The notes under the pieces: generated by a model
The model's database searches: none
Seen by the model: only the letters and a program-made list of their open reading frames with translations
What the model was told of the DNA's origin: nothing
NCBI RefSeq assembly: GCF_000400365.1
Contig: NZ_BAOG01000008.1
Location: 45,123 to 109,122 of the forward strand
Direction of reading: 5' to 3'
DNA length: 64,000 bases
Origin: Vibrio jasicida CAIM 1864 = LMG 25398
Lineage (GTDB): Bacteria > Pseudomonadota > Gammaproteobacteria > Enterobacterales > Vibrionaceae
Program-made: the position numbers and the translations under genes
Shown: piece by piece, positions 35,285-44,203 of the stretch
Position numbering within the stretch: position 1 is the stretch's first letter
Layout: each line of letters starts with the position of its first letter

Positions 35285-36002
35285 GGTTAATACCTCTAAA
35301 TTTAATCCGTTTTAGTTATCACTTATCGCGGTTTTGGTTAGAAACGCGATCAACAGAAATGTCCCCGCCTTACGTCACTGAAATTCAGATCACAAAAAAC
35401 AACACACGCAGGTTCGACTCTGCAAGCGCATTTGTGTGTAAGGGGAATCATTTCCGAGCAGAGTTTTGATTCACGGAACGTCTTATTTTGGGTTCGAAGC
35501 AAAATCAGCACATCCTTTTTCGTCAATCCCATTCTCTGCTAAATGGATTTGGTTCGAGAGGATTGTAAGGCATAAATAGGACGATTGAAAAGCAAAAGCT
35601 CCATCTTATAGCCATATATTTTAACAACTATCGGTAATTGCAACGGATATGTTGCAAAGTAGCTTGTTATTTAGCCTTTTGTTGTCTTGGCGAATGGAAC
35701 TTGAGCGTTCAAGCTCATTTTTGAGGTGTACATGAAAATGTACACTTTGTTGGAAGGCATTAGAATCGCAGAACATAGCCTAGATTCAGCAATATCGTTA
35801 TTATTCGCTACGTACCGACACGATTCGGTTCACATACCTCTAAACACTGATTTACGGTTCGAAGCTTTTGGTAAATGAGTGTTCTGAATGCTGGGAGTGG
35901 TTCCCCAGCATTTATATCCTTTCTATTAGATTCCTTTATGTCCCCTAAGCACAATTGATGATTTTGCGCACATATCCGCTTACCTACTATGTCGCCTAAG
36001 AA
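35285..36002. other. 718-bp gene-free region with several inverted repeats; possible RNA gene
   Basis: From left to right: ATCGCGGTTT/AAACGCGAT (35325-35350) near tyrP; perfect TTGCAAC-N6-GTTGCAA (35638-35657); TGAGC/GCTCA with TTTTT (about 35703-35722); perfect GTGTACAT-GAAA-ATGTACAC (35726-35745); a 13-position stem with one mismatch (35843-35855 with 35871-35883); and AATGCTGGG/CCCAGCATT (35887-35912). The last two adjoin and resemble the 3' end of a structured RNA read rightward. A 60-codon leftward frame (35350-35532) is not convincing. Confidence 0.5.
35726..35745. promoter_or_regulatory. Perfect palindrome, TyrR-box-like
   Basis: Perfect 8-bp arms around GAAA. Its core TGTACA-N6-TGTACA has the geometry of a TyrR box (TGTAAA-N6-TTTACA) with one mismatch per arm. 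It is 440 bp from the tyrP start, too far to be a simple operator. It may equally be an RNA hairpin with a GAAA tetraloop. Confidence 0.3.
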
Positions 36003-36314
36003 TCAGAGTTCGTTATCCAACGCATCAATAATGTATGTCATGGCTGCAATGCCCATATCCGCCACTGAACGCTCCATCGGACTCAGGTTCTCATAGGTTT
36101 GCTCCAATTCTGCTTGCTCAATATAACCTCGATGCAAGAAGAGCTCTTTGTACTTCATTAGTCGTTTCTGCGATTCACGTGTGAGCCAGGTTACGTCCAA
36201 TCGAATATCGCAGCTGCGATTACGAATCTCAGCAAGCAGTTGTTCTAAAACGCATTGCATTTTGCGAATACCTACCTTGCCAGAAATTGATTTATAAATC
36301 TGATGTTTTTCCAT
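36003..36314 (-). CDS. Hypothetical protein, 103 residues
   Basis: Unrecognised soluble protein with a mostly helical, charged sequence (IRKMQCVLEQLLAEIRNRS, then RESQKRLMKYKELFLHRG). There is no signal peptide, membrane segment or metal motif. It is divergent from the XRE-type regulator at 36455 across 140 bp, so the regulator may control it. The ribosome site is weak, but composition is protein-like throughout. Confidence 0.62.
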   Translation of the reverse strand: MEKHQIYKSISGKVGIRKMQCVLEQLLAEIRNRSCDIRLDVTWLTRESQKRLMKYKELFLHRGYIEQAELEQTYENLSPMERSVADMGIAAMTYIIDALDNEL

Positions 36315-36425
36315 TTTCTGAAACTAACTGAAATTACGTAAATTTTTTGTGGAACGTCATTCTTATCGCTATATCAATTTGGGTAAATACGGGGTGGTTA
36401 AACTGGTCCGTTTATTGCGTGCTTC

Positions 36426-36441
36426 AGGACAAAACTGTCCT
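36426..36441. promoter_or_regulatory. Inverted repeat before the XRE gene, candidate auto-operator
   Basis: AGGACA-AAAC-TGTCCT is a perfect 6-bp inverted repeat just upstream of the AAGGAG ribosome site of the XRE-type gene. Confidence 0.45.
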
Positions 36442-36454
36442 TTAAGGAGCTCTT

Positions 36455-36790
36455 ATGCATGTAGACCCACTGATTGAAGTGCTGATTACTCGACGAAAAG
36501 AGAAAGGGATGTCGCGTGAACAAATGGCAAAAGTTGCGGGGATGAGCGAAAAAACCTATCAGAGAATAGAGAGAGGCGAGTCGGATTTGAAACTATCCCA
36601 ATACCGTTCGATTTTACGAACTCTCAACTTAACGGATCTGGATATCGCTCTGGATGCAAGAGGTGTCAGTAATATCTCATCAGAAGATGTTGCCTCTGCA
36701 GCAAGGTTACTGTCTCCAGAAGCACAATCTTTACTGACCAAGCTAATTTTTTTAGTGCTAGAGCAACAGAAAAACGATAACAAAAAGTAG
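36455..36790 (+). CDS. XRE family helix-turn-helix protein
   Basis: Small DNA-binding protein of 111 residues. The XRE/Cro domain (about 5-62) is complete: RREKGMSREQMAKVAGMSEK type helices 1-3 and TYQRIERGESDLKLSQY. The C-terminal 40 residues are helical (SSEDVASAARLLSPEAQSLL) and may dimerise. Strong AAGGAG ribosome site. The perfect AGGACA/TGTCCT repeat 14 bp upstream of the start codon could be its own operator. The divergent 103-residue gene is the obvious target, but no toxin fold is apparent there. Confidence 0.85.
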   Translation: MHVDPLIEVLITRRKEKGMSREQMAKVAGMSEKTYQRIERGESDLKLSQYRSILRTLNLTDLDIALDARGVSNISSEDVASAARLLSPEAQSLLTKLIFLVLEQQKNDNKK

Positions 36791-36877
36791 TGCTCTAGAC
36801 TCAGGCCCTTAACAAAGCTAAGGTGAACTAAACTTAAAGATTAGAGCTTCGGTACTCCAACCATGGGGGAAAGCATT

Positions 36878-37630
36878 ATGAGAAGCATCTGGGTCATGAT
36901 CACCGCCATTCTCTGCTTGCTGGGAGCAACAAGTCTGTCTGCACAACCGCAAGTGAAACCCGCGGTAAAGCCGATCACGCAGCCGGGCAATAAACACGAT
37001 TTGCGACCAGTTAATCGCCCTCATAGGCCCATCAAGCCACCCCACTATAATCGGCCACCTTATTACCGTCCGCCCTACTACAGGCCACCCTATTACCACC
37101 GACCACCTTACGTCGTTAAGCCACCGCGCTATCATTCGTCGTTTATCTATGTGAGACCGGGGTATTGGTATCCACCCTATCGCGGACGTTATTACTATTA
37201 TCATAGCGATCTCGTTGGCATAGCGACCTTCGCCATCTTTGCCGGCATCACCTATGCAATCGTTCAAGACTCGTATTACCGCAGGAATGGAGACCGCTAT
37301 GATTACGTCCGTTACCCGCCAAGTGGCAACTACACGATTGTGAATGGAAACACCATCACGACGTCTTCTTCAACGTCGTCAAACTATGCGTCATCGTCAG
37401 GGCAAATTGTGTCTTCTTCGCCAAGTTCGAATACGCCGCGAGTCACGCACGTTGTTCCGGCGACAAAACCTGAGCCTAGCCCATACAAACTCGGAGAGAT
37501 CGTAGATTCACTGCCTCACACGAAAGAAACGGTCGTCGTCGACGGACAGAGCTATTTCAAATACAAAAATACTTGGTTTGCGCCACTCAGAGCCGAACGT
37601 AAGTTTGTTGTCGTAGAATCACCGTTGTAG
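36878..37630 (+). CDS. Secreted Tyr/Pro-rich protein (DUF6515-like)
   Basis: Exported protein of 250 residues. Signal peptide (WVMITAILCLLGATSLSA) is followed by a low-complexity region of RPPYYRPPYY-type repeats (about 45-90), a hydrophobic glycine/alanine segment (GIATFAIFAGITYAIV), a Ser-rich linker and a C-terminal domain (KETVVVDGQSYFKYKNTWFAP) of the type seen at the end of DUF6515 proteins. Function unknown; cell-envelope location likely. ATG at 36878 follows GGGGGAAAG, which itself overlaps an in-frame upstream ATG at 36863. Confidence 0.82.
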   Translation: MRSIWVMITAILCLLGATSLSAQPQVKPAVKPITQPGNKHDLRPVNRPHRPIKPPHYNRPPYYRPPYYRPPYYHRPPYVVKPPRYHSSFIYVRPGYWYPPYRGRYYYYHSDLVGIATFAIFAGITYAIVQDSYYRRNGDRYDYVRYPPSGNYTIVNGNTITTSSSTSSNYASSSGQIVSSSPSSNTPRVTHVVPATKPEPSPYKLGEIVDSLPHTKETVVVDGQSYFKYKNTWFAPLRAERKFVVVESPL

Positions 37631-37657
37631 TGCTTTATGTGTACCCCTAAGCGAATT

Positions 37658-37690
37658 AAACCCGCACACCGCGGGTTTATGTTTCTTTGT
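37658..37690 (+). terminator. Terminator after the Tyr/Pro-rich protein gene
   Basis: AAACCCGC-ACACC-GCGGGTTT stem, followed by ATGTTTCTTTG; moderate T run. Confidence 0.7.
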
Positions 37691-37716
37691 AGATAGCAGT
37701 TTGAGTCGCTCGCTTT

Positions 37717-38463
37717 TCAATAGAGCGCTTCGAACTCTGGAATCCTCGCCTTACCTCTCAGCAATAAGAAGTTCAAGAATCGGCTCGTCGATGTAGTGAG
37801 TATCTTCTCTTCTTCCACACCATGTTTTTCCAGCAAAGCAATTGCTAAGTCTAACTTGGAGATCTCTTCACAGAAGTGAGCATCCGACCCTGTACTGAAG
37901 TAAACGCCAATTTCTTTACCCAGCTCGACAATGCGATCACAACGGGAATCACTGCCCTTGCGGCTTTTGCCTGTCAGAGATGTATTGTTAACTTCAATTG
38001 CAACATTGTACTCTTTAGCACAGCGCAGCACCTGCTCCATATCGAATGGGTAATTTGGGTTACCTAGGTGACCAAGAACATCCACTCTGCCGCTTTTAAT
38101 CGCATTTATCAGAGCGGTGGTATGCTCAGCTTCGGTTGCGGGCTTGAATACGGGTTCATGAAAACTCGCAATCACCCAATCAAGATGTTGGTCAGAGGAC
38201 GGTGGTAAGTCTATCTCCCCTTTCACATTCAGCGTGTTGGCTTCTACGCCACGGAGAATACCTACATCGTGTAAAAAGCGGGGCAAAATTCTTTGATTGT
38301 TGAAATACCAGTAGTGAGGGGCTCCTGGCATCTCGGGAGCATGATCGGTGGTACAAAGAAGTTTTAGCCCCTTATTCTTAGCAGACAATGCGTTCTCTAA
38401 AATGGTGCTGTAAGCATGTCCACTGGCAATAGTATGGGTGTGGCTATCAATCACGATATCCAT
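37717..38463 (-). CDS. ycdX: PHP domain phosphatase YcdX-like
   Basis: Cytoplasmic trinuclear-zinc phosphoesterase of the PHP family, 248 residues, close to E. coli YcdX (245). Metal-binding motifs: [14 protein letters not shown] at the N-terminus, [35 protein letters not shown] and STGSDAHF near the end. The physiological substrate is unknown. An AGGAGG ribosome site precedes the ATG. It is the last gene of the leftward carbohydrate cluster, 26 bp after the kinase gene, so it may act on a product of that pathway. Confidence 0.92.
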   Translation of the reverse strand: MDIVIDSHTHTIASGHAYSTILENALSAKNKGLKLLCTTDHAPEMPGAPHYWYFNNQRILPRFLHDVGILRGVEANTLNVKGEIDLPPSSDQHLDWVIASFHEPVFKPATEAEHTTALINAIKSGRVDVLGHLGNPNYPFDMEQVLRCAKEYNVAIEVNNTSLTGKSRKGSDSRCDRIVELGKEIGVYFSTGSDAHFCEEISKLDLAIALLEKHGVEEEKILTTSTSRFLNFLLLRGKARIPEFEALY

Positions 38464-38489
38464 GGTGACCTCCTGGGATTGTGGACGAA

Positions 38490-39224
38490 CTATCGAATTT
38501 CGAACGAACCGTTTTGATTGAGAAACAGCGATAAGTCAGCAGGAATCGAATGATTCAACACTTTATCAACGTTGACCGCATCTGAACGCAAGTAGAACTC
38601 CAAGGCGGCTTCTGGGTCTGTGCCGCCACGAATCTTACGATTGACTAAACGCTCTTGTAGAAACTCCGCTTGAGTATCAATAAACACCGTAAAATCAGCC
38701 AAGCGATGTAGTTCTTTCCATACTGGTTCATCAAGCAGCAGCCAGTTGCCCTCGACGACAACAATATTGCGGTTAACCTGAATGGCATCATCAACCGGAT
38801 CATGCAGGTTGCGGTCGTAGTAAGGCCATTTGCTGTCTTTCACTTTAAGCTGTTTCAGCTTATCGATAAGCTCGGTGAGATTGAACGTCTCGTAAGAGCC
38901 TTTAATGCTGCGCAGAGGAACAATGTCGCCATTACGTTCAATGGTGTTGCTGTCGAGGATTTCATTCGGGTAGTGAAAACCATCAAAAGGTAGAACCTGA
39001 AGTGGCTCTTGGCTTTCATCTTGCTCAGAGAGGTGTTCCCAGAACGCAGCAAGGGTCGACTTACCGCTGCCTGGAGGGGCACACAAGAACACGACAATGC
39101 GTTCCTGTTTCTCATGATATAGACGGGTAAACTTTTCGATAAGAGGTTGATGGATTCGCTTTACGTCGGCATCGGGAAAGGTAGCTTCGGTTTCAAAACC
39201 GCTGACGTTTAAATTCACTTTCAT
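38490..39224 (-). CDS. yggC: Nucleoside/sugar kinase-like P-loop protein (YggC/FrcK family)
   Basis: P-loop kinase of 244 residues related to uridine kinase and pantothenate kinase, as in E. coli YggC. Walker A is [30 protein letters not shown] carries the substrate/DxD-like region; [14 protein letters not shown] is Walker B-like, and [20 protein letters not shown] the lid. The substrate is probably a sugar or nucleoside. It lies in the cmtBA-yggP-mtlR cluster, the same set of families found together in E. coli, with 9-bp spacing from the mtlR-like gene. Confidence 0.85.
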   Translation of the reverse strand: MKVNLNVSGFETEATFPDADVKRIHQPLIEKFTRLYHEKQERIVVFLCAPPGSGKSTLAAFWEHLSEQDESQEPLQVLPFDGFHYPNEILDSNTIERNGDIVPLRSIKGSYETFNLTELIDKLKQLKVKDSKWPYYDRNLHDPVDDAIQVNRNIVVVEGNWLLLDEPVWKELHRLADFTVFIDTQAEFLQERLVNRKIRGGTDPEAALEFYLRSDAVNVDKVLNHSIPADLSLFLNQNGSFEIR

Positions 39225-39233
39225 GGTGAACCC

Positions 39234-39752
39234 TTATTGATTGATCTCCCCTTCGATTCTTTCTATCAACATTTCACACGACAGCTTCAACACTGTTTTG
39301 ATGAGAGATTCGTATCTCATTTGCGAAAAGGACTCAAACGAAGAGAACTTAAGCTGATTGATCGACTCAAGATAAAAGCTGTCTTGCTGAGAAGAGAGTA
39401 CCGCTTGGTTTTTGATGAAGTCGTAAATCACGTCATCCGCGAATTCGACTTTCTCCGGTTGGCTAACCACGTACTCCAAGACCTGATCGTACAATCCGAT
39501 ATCGGCGTAAGTTTCCAAAGAGATTTTGCCCATCGCAAACATCAGCTTCGATACCACATCGGTCGTCACCAACGGACCATCTTCTTTCAATAAAGGTTCC
39601 ACAGCATACTCCTTCACAAGGTCGTCTTGGACGAACACACTCGGAAGTAATGCTTTTAACTTGAGGTTAATTATTTTGTTAGAAACCTGAAGAAACGCAG
39701 TCGCATTTTCGCACTCGTCCAGTTTCTCCAGTAATTCGTCTTCACGTGACAA
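39234..39752 (-). CDS. yggD: MtlR/YggD family transcriptional regulator
   Basis: MtlR-type repressor-like protein of 172 residues, all-helical, without a classical helix-turn-helix. It contains the family stretch ATAFLQVSNKIINLKLKALL and VSKLMFAMGKISLETYADIG. MtlR represses the mannitol operon in enterics by acting with other factors; YggD is the paralogue in the cmt-ygg region. Here it sits between the kinase and the dehydrogenase of a cmt-type operon and likely tunes it. The start is TTG at 39752 with GAGAGG at a somewhat long distance. Confidence 0.85.
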   Translation of the reverse strand: MSREDELLEKLDECENATAFLQVSNKIINLKLKALLPSVFVQDDLVKEYAVEPLLKEDGPLVTTDVVSKLMFAMGKISLETYADIGLYDQVLEYVVSQPEKVEFADDVIYDFIKNQAVLSSQQDSFYLESINQLKFSSFESFSQMRYESLIKTVLKLSCEMLIERIEGEINQ

Positions 39753-39811
39753 CGTATTATGACCTCTCCATTATGTGGCAGCGCAAAGGCTACCACACAA
39801 ATTCGTTGCAA

Positions 39812-41083
39812 CTAAACCGTTAAGCTCACGTCATAAAACTCAAGTAACGCTTTTTCTGCATGTGCGTTCCACACATAGTTATTCGCGTTCAAAATTGCGT
39901 CTAATTCGGCGAAGAACGGGTCTTGGTCTGCCAACGATAAGAAATCATCAATCGCGGTCAACGGCAGGTCAATGTGTGGGTAAATCAACTTCTTACCACC
40001 CGGGATATCGAGCTGATTCAGAATCGTATGTGGCGCAGCTTGCAGACCACCAACATGGGTGATCATGAACGATGGATTGATCTTACCTTGTGAAGACAAG
40101 TCGATAGATTCCACCATATCACCGGTCGAGCCACCAGATGTGCCAACAATGTGCGTTGATTCGTAATGCACGTTGTAGAAGTTAAACGGTACTTTGAATT
40201 TTTTATCGGTAGGGCCTGCGAAGAAGTTCAAGCAGCCATCGTTGCCCAACAGCTCATCGGCTTGTTCTAGCACCTGCGATACCGCTGCATACACCATCAC
40301 GTCGTCGTAGCCTTTGCCATCGTTCAGCGCTTTCAGATAAGTCACAGGATCATCGACTTGAGCTGTATTGACGTAATGCAGTTCGACGCCTTGTTCTTTT
40401 GCTTTTTCAACCGGGATTAAGCACTCTGCTCGGTCTAAGCGCGCAGCGTCGATGTCTGTCACCACAATCAGTTTTGGCTTCACAGGTCCGTTAATCGCGT
40501 AGTCAATCGCGCCAATGCCCATTGGGCCAGCACACGCAAGTAGCGCTAATGCTCCGCCCTCTTTGATGCCCATATCGTGCTCGTACACGTATTGCGTAGT
40601 GTGGTAACTCGCATGGTAAGCACCGATGATGCATGACATTGGCTCAGCCAAAGACGCATCTGCAAAGTAGTCACCGTGGTAAGGCAGTACACAGCCTAAG
40701 TCGATAGCAATTTTAGGAATGATGGAATACGTTGCGTTGCCGCCAAAGGTTTCGTAGCTGTAACCCGCCGAGTAACCAGTAGGCAAACCCATTGCTGGTT
40801 GTAGAACAAAGTAATCGCCTGCTTTGTATTGGTCTTTTAGGTTCTCACCGACTTCAACAATCACACCTGCGTATTCATGACCCGTCATCACTGGCACTTC
40901 ATCGATGTTCTCAGGTACGCGTTTGTGTTTACTACCTAACAATGCCGCTTTGTAAGTGGACAGGCAAATGCTGTTTGAAATGTTTTTAACCAGAAGTTCA
41001 TCGGCTGAAATGCTTGGCAAATCAAAGGTTCTTAGTTGAACGTCTTTCTCGCCACAGATAACCGCTGCCGTTGTTTGTACCAT
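39812..41083 (-). CDS. yggP: Zinc-type alcohol/polyol dehydrogenase, YggP-like
   Basis: Medium-chain dehydrogenase of 423 residues, longer than typical sorbitol dehydrogenases. Landmarks: GHEYAGVIVEVGENL (catalytic-zinc His/Glu region) and ALLACAGPMGIGAIDYA (nucleotide-binding GxGxxG variant), with the NAD-binding VTDIDAARLDRAE acidic end. E. coli YggP lies beside cmtAB as here; the likely role is oxidation of the sugar-alcohol phosphate or related product imported by CmtAB. ATG at 41083 follows AGGAGAG; the upstream extension to 41128 is not used. 47 bp separate it from cmtA. Confidence 0.85.
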   Translation of the reverse strand: MVQTTAAVICGEKDVQLRTFDLPSISADELLVKNISNSICLSTYKAALLGSKHKRVPENIDEVPVMTGHEYAGVIVEVGENLKDQYKAGDYFVLQPAMGLPTGYSAGYSYETFGGNATYSIIPKIAIDLGCVLPYHGDYFADASLAEPMSCIIGAYHASYHTTQYVYEHDMGIKEGGALALLACAGPMGIGAIDYAINGPVKPKLIVVTDIDAARLDRAECLIPVEKAKEQGVELHYVNTAQVDDPVTYLKALNDGKGYDDVMVYAAVSQVLEQADELLGNDGCLNFFAGPTDKKFKVPFNFYNVHYESTHIVGTSGGSTGDMVESIDLSSQGKINPSFMITHVGGLQAAPHTILNQLDIPGGKKLIYPHIDLPLTAIDDFLSLADQDPFFAELDAILNANNYVWNAHAEKALLEFYDVSLTV

Positions 41084-41130
41084 GATTTCTCTCCTAAATG
41101 GGGCGGTAGGTGCCACCCCATACTGCATTG

Positions 41131-42552
41131 TTAGGCTGGTTGCTCAGTCGCGACCGCTTGTTGCTTAATCGTATCCATCAGCTCATTGAGCGCTGGGTCA
41201 TTGAGGAAGTTCTTAATCGTTACCACCGGCAAGCCTGTTGCTTTAATGGCTCGACTTTCTAAGCTTTCGTGTGTCACGACAATGTCGGCTTCACTTGGGA
41301 CTTTTTCGATGGCGAAGTTCTTCACTTCAATATCAATCCCGGCTTGAACTAACTTGCGTTTGAAGGTTGAAGCACCCATCGCACTTGAGCCCATACCCGC
41401 ATCACAAGCGAATGCGACAAATGCAATTGGTTTGTTTACTTCTTGTGTTGCAGCAGCAACTGGTTTGATTGTGCCTTCCGCTTTCATGTCTTTCATATCA
41501 GAGACAGACTGTTCAAACTCGTCTTCTTTGTCTTCTGCTTTGCTCATCTTCAGAATCGCACTTGCGACAAGGAACGAAACAATCGTTGCAGTTGTGACGC
41601 CTGCGATGGTCGCTAGGAAGCTGCCTTTCGGAGTCAGTGCTAGGTAAGAGAAGATTGAACCTGGACTTGGACCTGCAACCAAACCTGCATCAAGTAAGTT
41701 AAAGGTTGCGATACCTGTCGCTGCACCCGCAATCATTGCCAAGATCATGATTGGCTTCATTAACACGTACGGGAAGTACAGCTCATGAATACCACCGAAG
41801 AAGTGAATGATGATGGCACTTGGCGCAGAACGTTTGGACAGACCCTGACCAAACTTCGCGTAAGCCAGCAGCATACCAAGACCCGGACCTGGGTTAGATG
41901 CCACCATAAAGAAGATTGATTTACCTGTTTCAGCGGCCGCTTGCAGACCTAGTGGGTAATAAATACCTTGGTCGATAGCGTTGTTTAGGAACAGCACTTT
42001 CGCTGGCTCGTTGATGATCGCAAGCAAAGGAAGGAATCCCGTCGCCACCAAGGCTTCGATGCCTGATTTCACAAACAAGTTTGCCGCTGTTACTGCTGGG
42101 CCAACAATCTCGTAGGCGAACAGGCACAGGATCATGCCCACAATACCTAGTGAGAAGTTGTTCACCACCATCTCAAAACCAGAAGGAATGCGGTGTTGGA
42201 TTCGCTTATCCATTTGCACCACAACCCAAGCACTGAGTGGGCCCATGATCATCGCGCCAACAAACATTGGGATGTCCGCACCAACGATAACACCCATGGT
42301 ACCGATGGCACCGGCTACCGCGCCGCGTTTATCACCAACAATCTGACCGCCGGTATAACCGATCAACAGTGGTAATAAGTAAGTGATCATTGGACCAACA
42401 AGTTCCCCAAACGCTTCGTTTGGCATCCAACCTGTTGGGATAAAGAGTGCAGTAATAAAGCCCCAAGCGATGAAGGCTCCGATATTTGGCAGCACCATAG
42501 CGGTCAAATGACCCCCGAAGGCTTGCACATTGGCTCGCATGTTTGCTTTCAC
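41131..42552 (-). CDS. cmtA: PTS mannitol-type enzyme IICB (CmtA-like)
   Basis: Membrane permease with attached IIB domain, 473 residues. Residues 1-340 are the mannitol-type IIC with about eight segments (AFGGHLTAMVLPNIGAFIAWG, GIHELYFPYVLMKP with the substrate-site motif). The IIB domain (about 375-465) has the phosphocysteine loop FACDAGMGSSAMGA. The IIA function is the separate CmtB. Start is GTG with AAGGAAC upstream. Unlike the mannitol operon, no mannitol-1-phosphate dehydrogenase is present, so the substrate may be another polyol or hexose. Confidence 0.9.
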   Translation of the reverse strand: MKANMRANVQAFGGHLTAMVLPNIGAFIAWGFITALFIPTGWMPNEAFGELVGPMITYLLPLLIGYTGGQIVGDKRGAVAGAIGTMGVIVGADIPMFVGAMIMGPLSAWVVVQMDKRIQHRIPSGFEMVVNNFSLGIVGMILCLFAYEIVGPAVTAANLFVKSGIEALVATGFLPLLAIINEPAKVLFLNNAIDQGIYYPLGLQAAAETGKSIFFMVASNPGPGLGMLLAYAKFGQGLSKRSAPSAIIIHFFGGIHELYFPYVLMKPIMILAMIAGAATGIATFNLLDAGLVAGPSPGSIFSYLALTPKGSFLATIAGVTTATIVSFLVASAILKMSKAEDKEDEFEQSVSDMKDMKAEGTIKPVAAATQEVNKPIAFVAFACDAGMGSSAMGASTFKRKLVQAGIDIEVKNFAIEKVPSEADIVVTHESLESRAIKATGLPVVTIKNFLNDPALNELMDTIKQQAVATEQPA

Positions 42553-42564
42553 GTTATGTTCCTT

Positions 42565-43008
42565 TTAGTATGCTTTTATTATGTCTAGCACTTGTTCCTT
42601 AGATGAAGCTTGTGCCAGTTTTGCAATGTTCTCTTCGTCCACAAACATCTCGCTCAGCGCTTGAATCACCTCAATGTGGGTATCAGAGTCTTTTGCAGCT
42701 AGGGTAATAAGAATGTTGGCAGGACCAAGGTCCGAACCAAAATCAACTGGTGAAGGGAAAATATGAATGCCCAAGCCCGTTTTTAGGACACCGGTTTCTG
42801 GGCGAGCATGTGGCATCGCCAGTCCAGGACACAACACATAGTAAGGACCATTTTCTTCGGTCGATTGGATGATGGCATCCGCGTATTGCTGAGAAACGTA
42901 ACCTTTGTCTTCTAGGTATTGCGTTGTCTTTTTAACTGCGTCTTGCCATTGGTAAGCGCGGTCATTAATAACATCTACTAGTTCGTGGTCGATTAATTCA
43001 TACAGCAT
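42565..43008 (-). CDS. cmtB: PTS mannitol-type enzyme IIA (CmtB-like)
   Basis: Cytoplasmic phosphotransfer protein of 147 residues. The phosphohistidine site is GLAMPHARPE, followed by VDFGSDLGPANILITLAAKD, as in the mannitol/fructose IIA family. It is the first gene of the leftward operon cmtB-cmtA-yggP-yggD-yggC(-ycdX), 12 bp before cmtA. A good CRP-site match lies 80 bp upstream of its start codon, suggesting catabolite control. Confidence 0.9.
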   Translation of the reverse strand: MLYELIDHELVDVINDRAYQWQDAVKKTTQYLEDKGYVSQQYADAIIQSTEENGPYYVLCPGLAMPHARPETGVLKTGLGIHIFPSPVDFGSDLGPANILITLAAKDSDTHIEVIQALSEMFVDEENIAKLAQASSKEQVLDIIKAY

Positions 43009-43087
43009 TTTTAAACCCTATCAACAGTTCGGTATCGATGGGTTAATTATCAATAAGAGTCGTAGAACCGCGCAAGCACGCCTCTTT

Positions 43088-43103
43088 TGTGCAACAAATC
43101 ACA
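43088..43103. promoter_or_regulatory. CRP-binding site upstream of cmtB
   Basis: TGTGCAACAAATCACA differs from TGTGA-N6-TCACA at one base only and lies 80-95 bp before cmtB, a position suited to a class I site. Confidence 0.65.
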
Positions 43104-43437
43104 ATTAAATGGCTGTCAATTTGTTTTAATGAACGTAGCTCAAAAATAGATGAAGAAAGTTAGCAACAAATTTTCTTTCAGCAACATGTCAATAGGCATA
43201 ATTTGAACCTCCGCACCTATCCAAACATTTCTAGAAATTCGCAATAATATATCTTGATCACATTACGACTCTTGACTCGCCATTTATCGTGATTAAATTC
43301 AAACTTCATTTTCCACTAATTCGGCGCTAGTGAGTTTCAAACAGGGATAATCATCACACTTGTTTGTTAAAAGAAATCGAAACGTTGCTTAGTTTCAGCA
43401 TAGAGCGAACAGAAGGCCGGAAGAGTAAAGACACAAA

Positions 43438-43459
43438 AAACCCGCCGAGTGGCGGGTTT
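43438..43459 (-). terminator. Terminator after mngR
   Basis: AAACCCGCC-GAGT-GGCGGGTTT, a perfect 9-bp stem; the leftward direction ends in TTTTTTG. Confidence 0.9.
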
Positions 43460-43483
43460 AAAATGAAATGCGTAGTATCGCGC

Positions 43484-44203
43484 TTACGACTTATGACGTT
43501 TTGCCACCAGCGTAAACTTGTAGTCAGTCGATTTAAAGTAGTTGCGGCTATATTCAAACACCACATCTCCTTGTAAGAAACCACGCGTGCGCTTTTCAAT
43601 GATCGGCTCGGCCGGATCAATATCTAGCAACTCTGCAATGTCTTGCGGTGGCAATACCGGGATGATTTCTTGCTCACTGCGATCAATCACCATGCCCTTC
43701 TCTTTCTCGATAAAGTGGTACTTAGAACCTTGCATCACTTGGTAGGTGAGGTCTGGGAACATGTCTGTCGGCAGCCAAGTTTCTTCTACCGTGATTGGGT
43801 TGTCATCAAGGTAACGAACACGTTTCACGTAAAAGACTTTGTCATCTTCATTAATGTTCAGCGCATCAGCCATCGTGAGCGATGCTTTGGTAATCTCGAA
43901 CGCGACCACATCACTGTGCGTCACTGCATTTAGGTGCGCCCACTTCTCTGCAAAGCTGGTCTGCTGGTAAATATCGTAGTTAACCTTGTTCTCTTTCACA
44001 TAGGTACCACTACCTTGCACACTCTCCAGTTCACCATTTTCAATCAGCAATTTTAACGCTTGGCGAACCGTGACTCGGCTACAAGAAAATTCTTCGCGTA
44101 ACTGAGCTTCGGTAGGAAGAGCGGTTCCTACTTTGTATTCGCCATCGCTGATCTTCTCGCGAATCGCATCCGCAATCTGGCGATACATTGGCAGTCTTGC
44201 CAT
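43484..44203 (-). CDS. mngR: GntR family regulator of mannosylglycerate use (MngR)
   Basis: Repressor of 239 residues: GntR winged helix (about 1-70: MYRQIADAIREKISDGEYKV, LPTEAQLREEFSCSRVTVRQAL) and a UTRA ligand domain (about 90-235) that senses a sugar phosphate. It is divergent from mngA as in E. coli, where MngR (FarR) represses mngAB. The ATG at 44203 follows GAGGTAAAC; the longer frame from 44236 is rejected. The 11-mer TCATTTGTATT occurs in opposite orientation near both gene starts and is a candidate operator. Confidence 0.9.
   Translation of the reverse strand: MARLPMYRQIADAIREKISDGEYKVGTALPTEAQLREEFSCSRVTVRQALKLLIENGELESVQGSGTYVKENKVNYDIYQQTSFAEKWAHLNAVTHSDVVAFEITKASLTMADALNINEDDKVFYVKRVRYLDDNPITVEETWLPTDMFPDLTYQVMQGSKYHFIEKEKGMVIDRSEQEIIPVLPPQDIAELLDIDPAEPIIEKRTRGFLQGDVVFEYSRNYFKSTDYKFTLVAKRHKS

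Larger units (their letters stand above)
43009..43483. other. Intergenic region between cmtB and mngR
   Basis: 475 bp with no gene. It contains the cmtB promoter region with a CRP-like site (43088-43103), and at the other end the mngR terminator (43438-43459). The middle is AT-rich without recognised repeats. Confidence 0.55.

Noticed and set aside
35350..35532. Leftward 60-codon frame upstream of tyrP, possible leader peptide
   Set aside because: It has only a weak ribosome site, no run of Tyr/Phe/Trp codons and no attenuator structure next to it.
35843..35912. Integron attC-like recombination site
   Set aside because: The stems resemble folded attC sites, but no core RYYYAAC/GTTRRRY pair, no further copies and no cassette array were seen.
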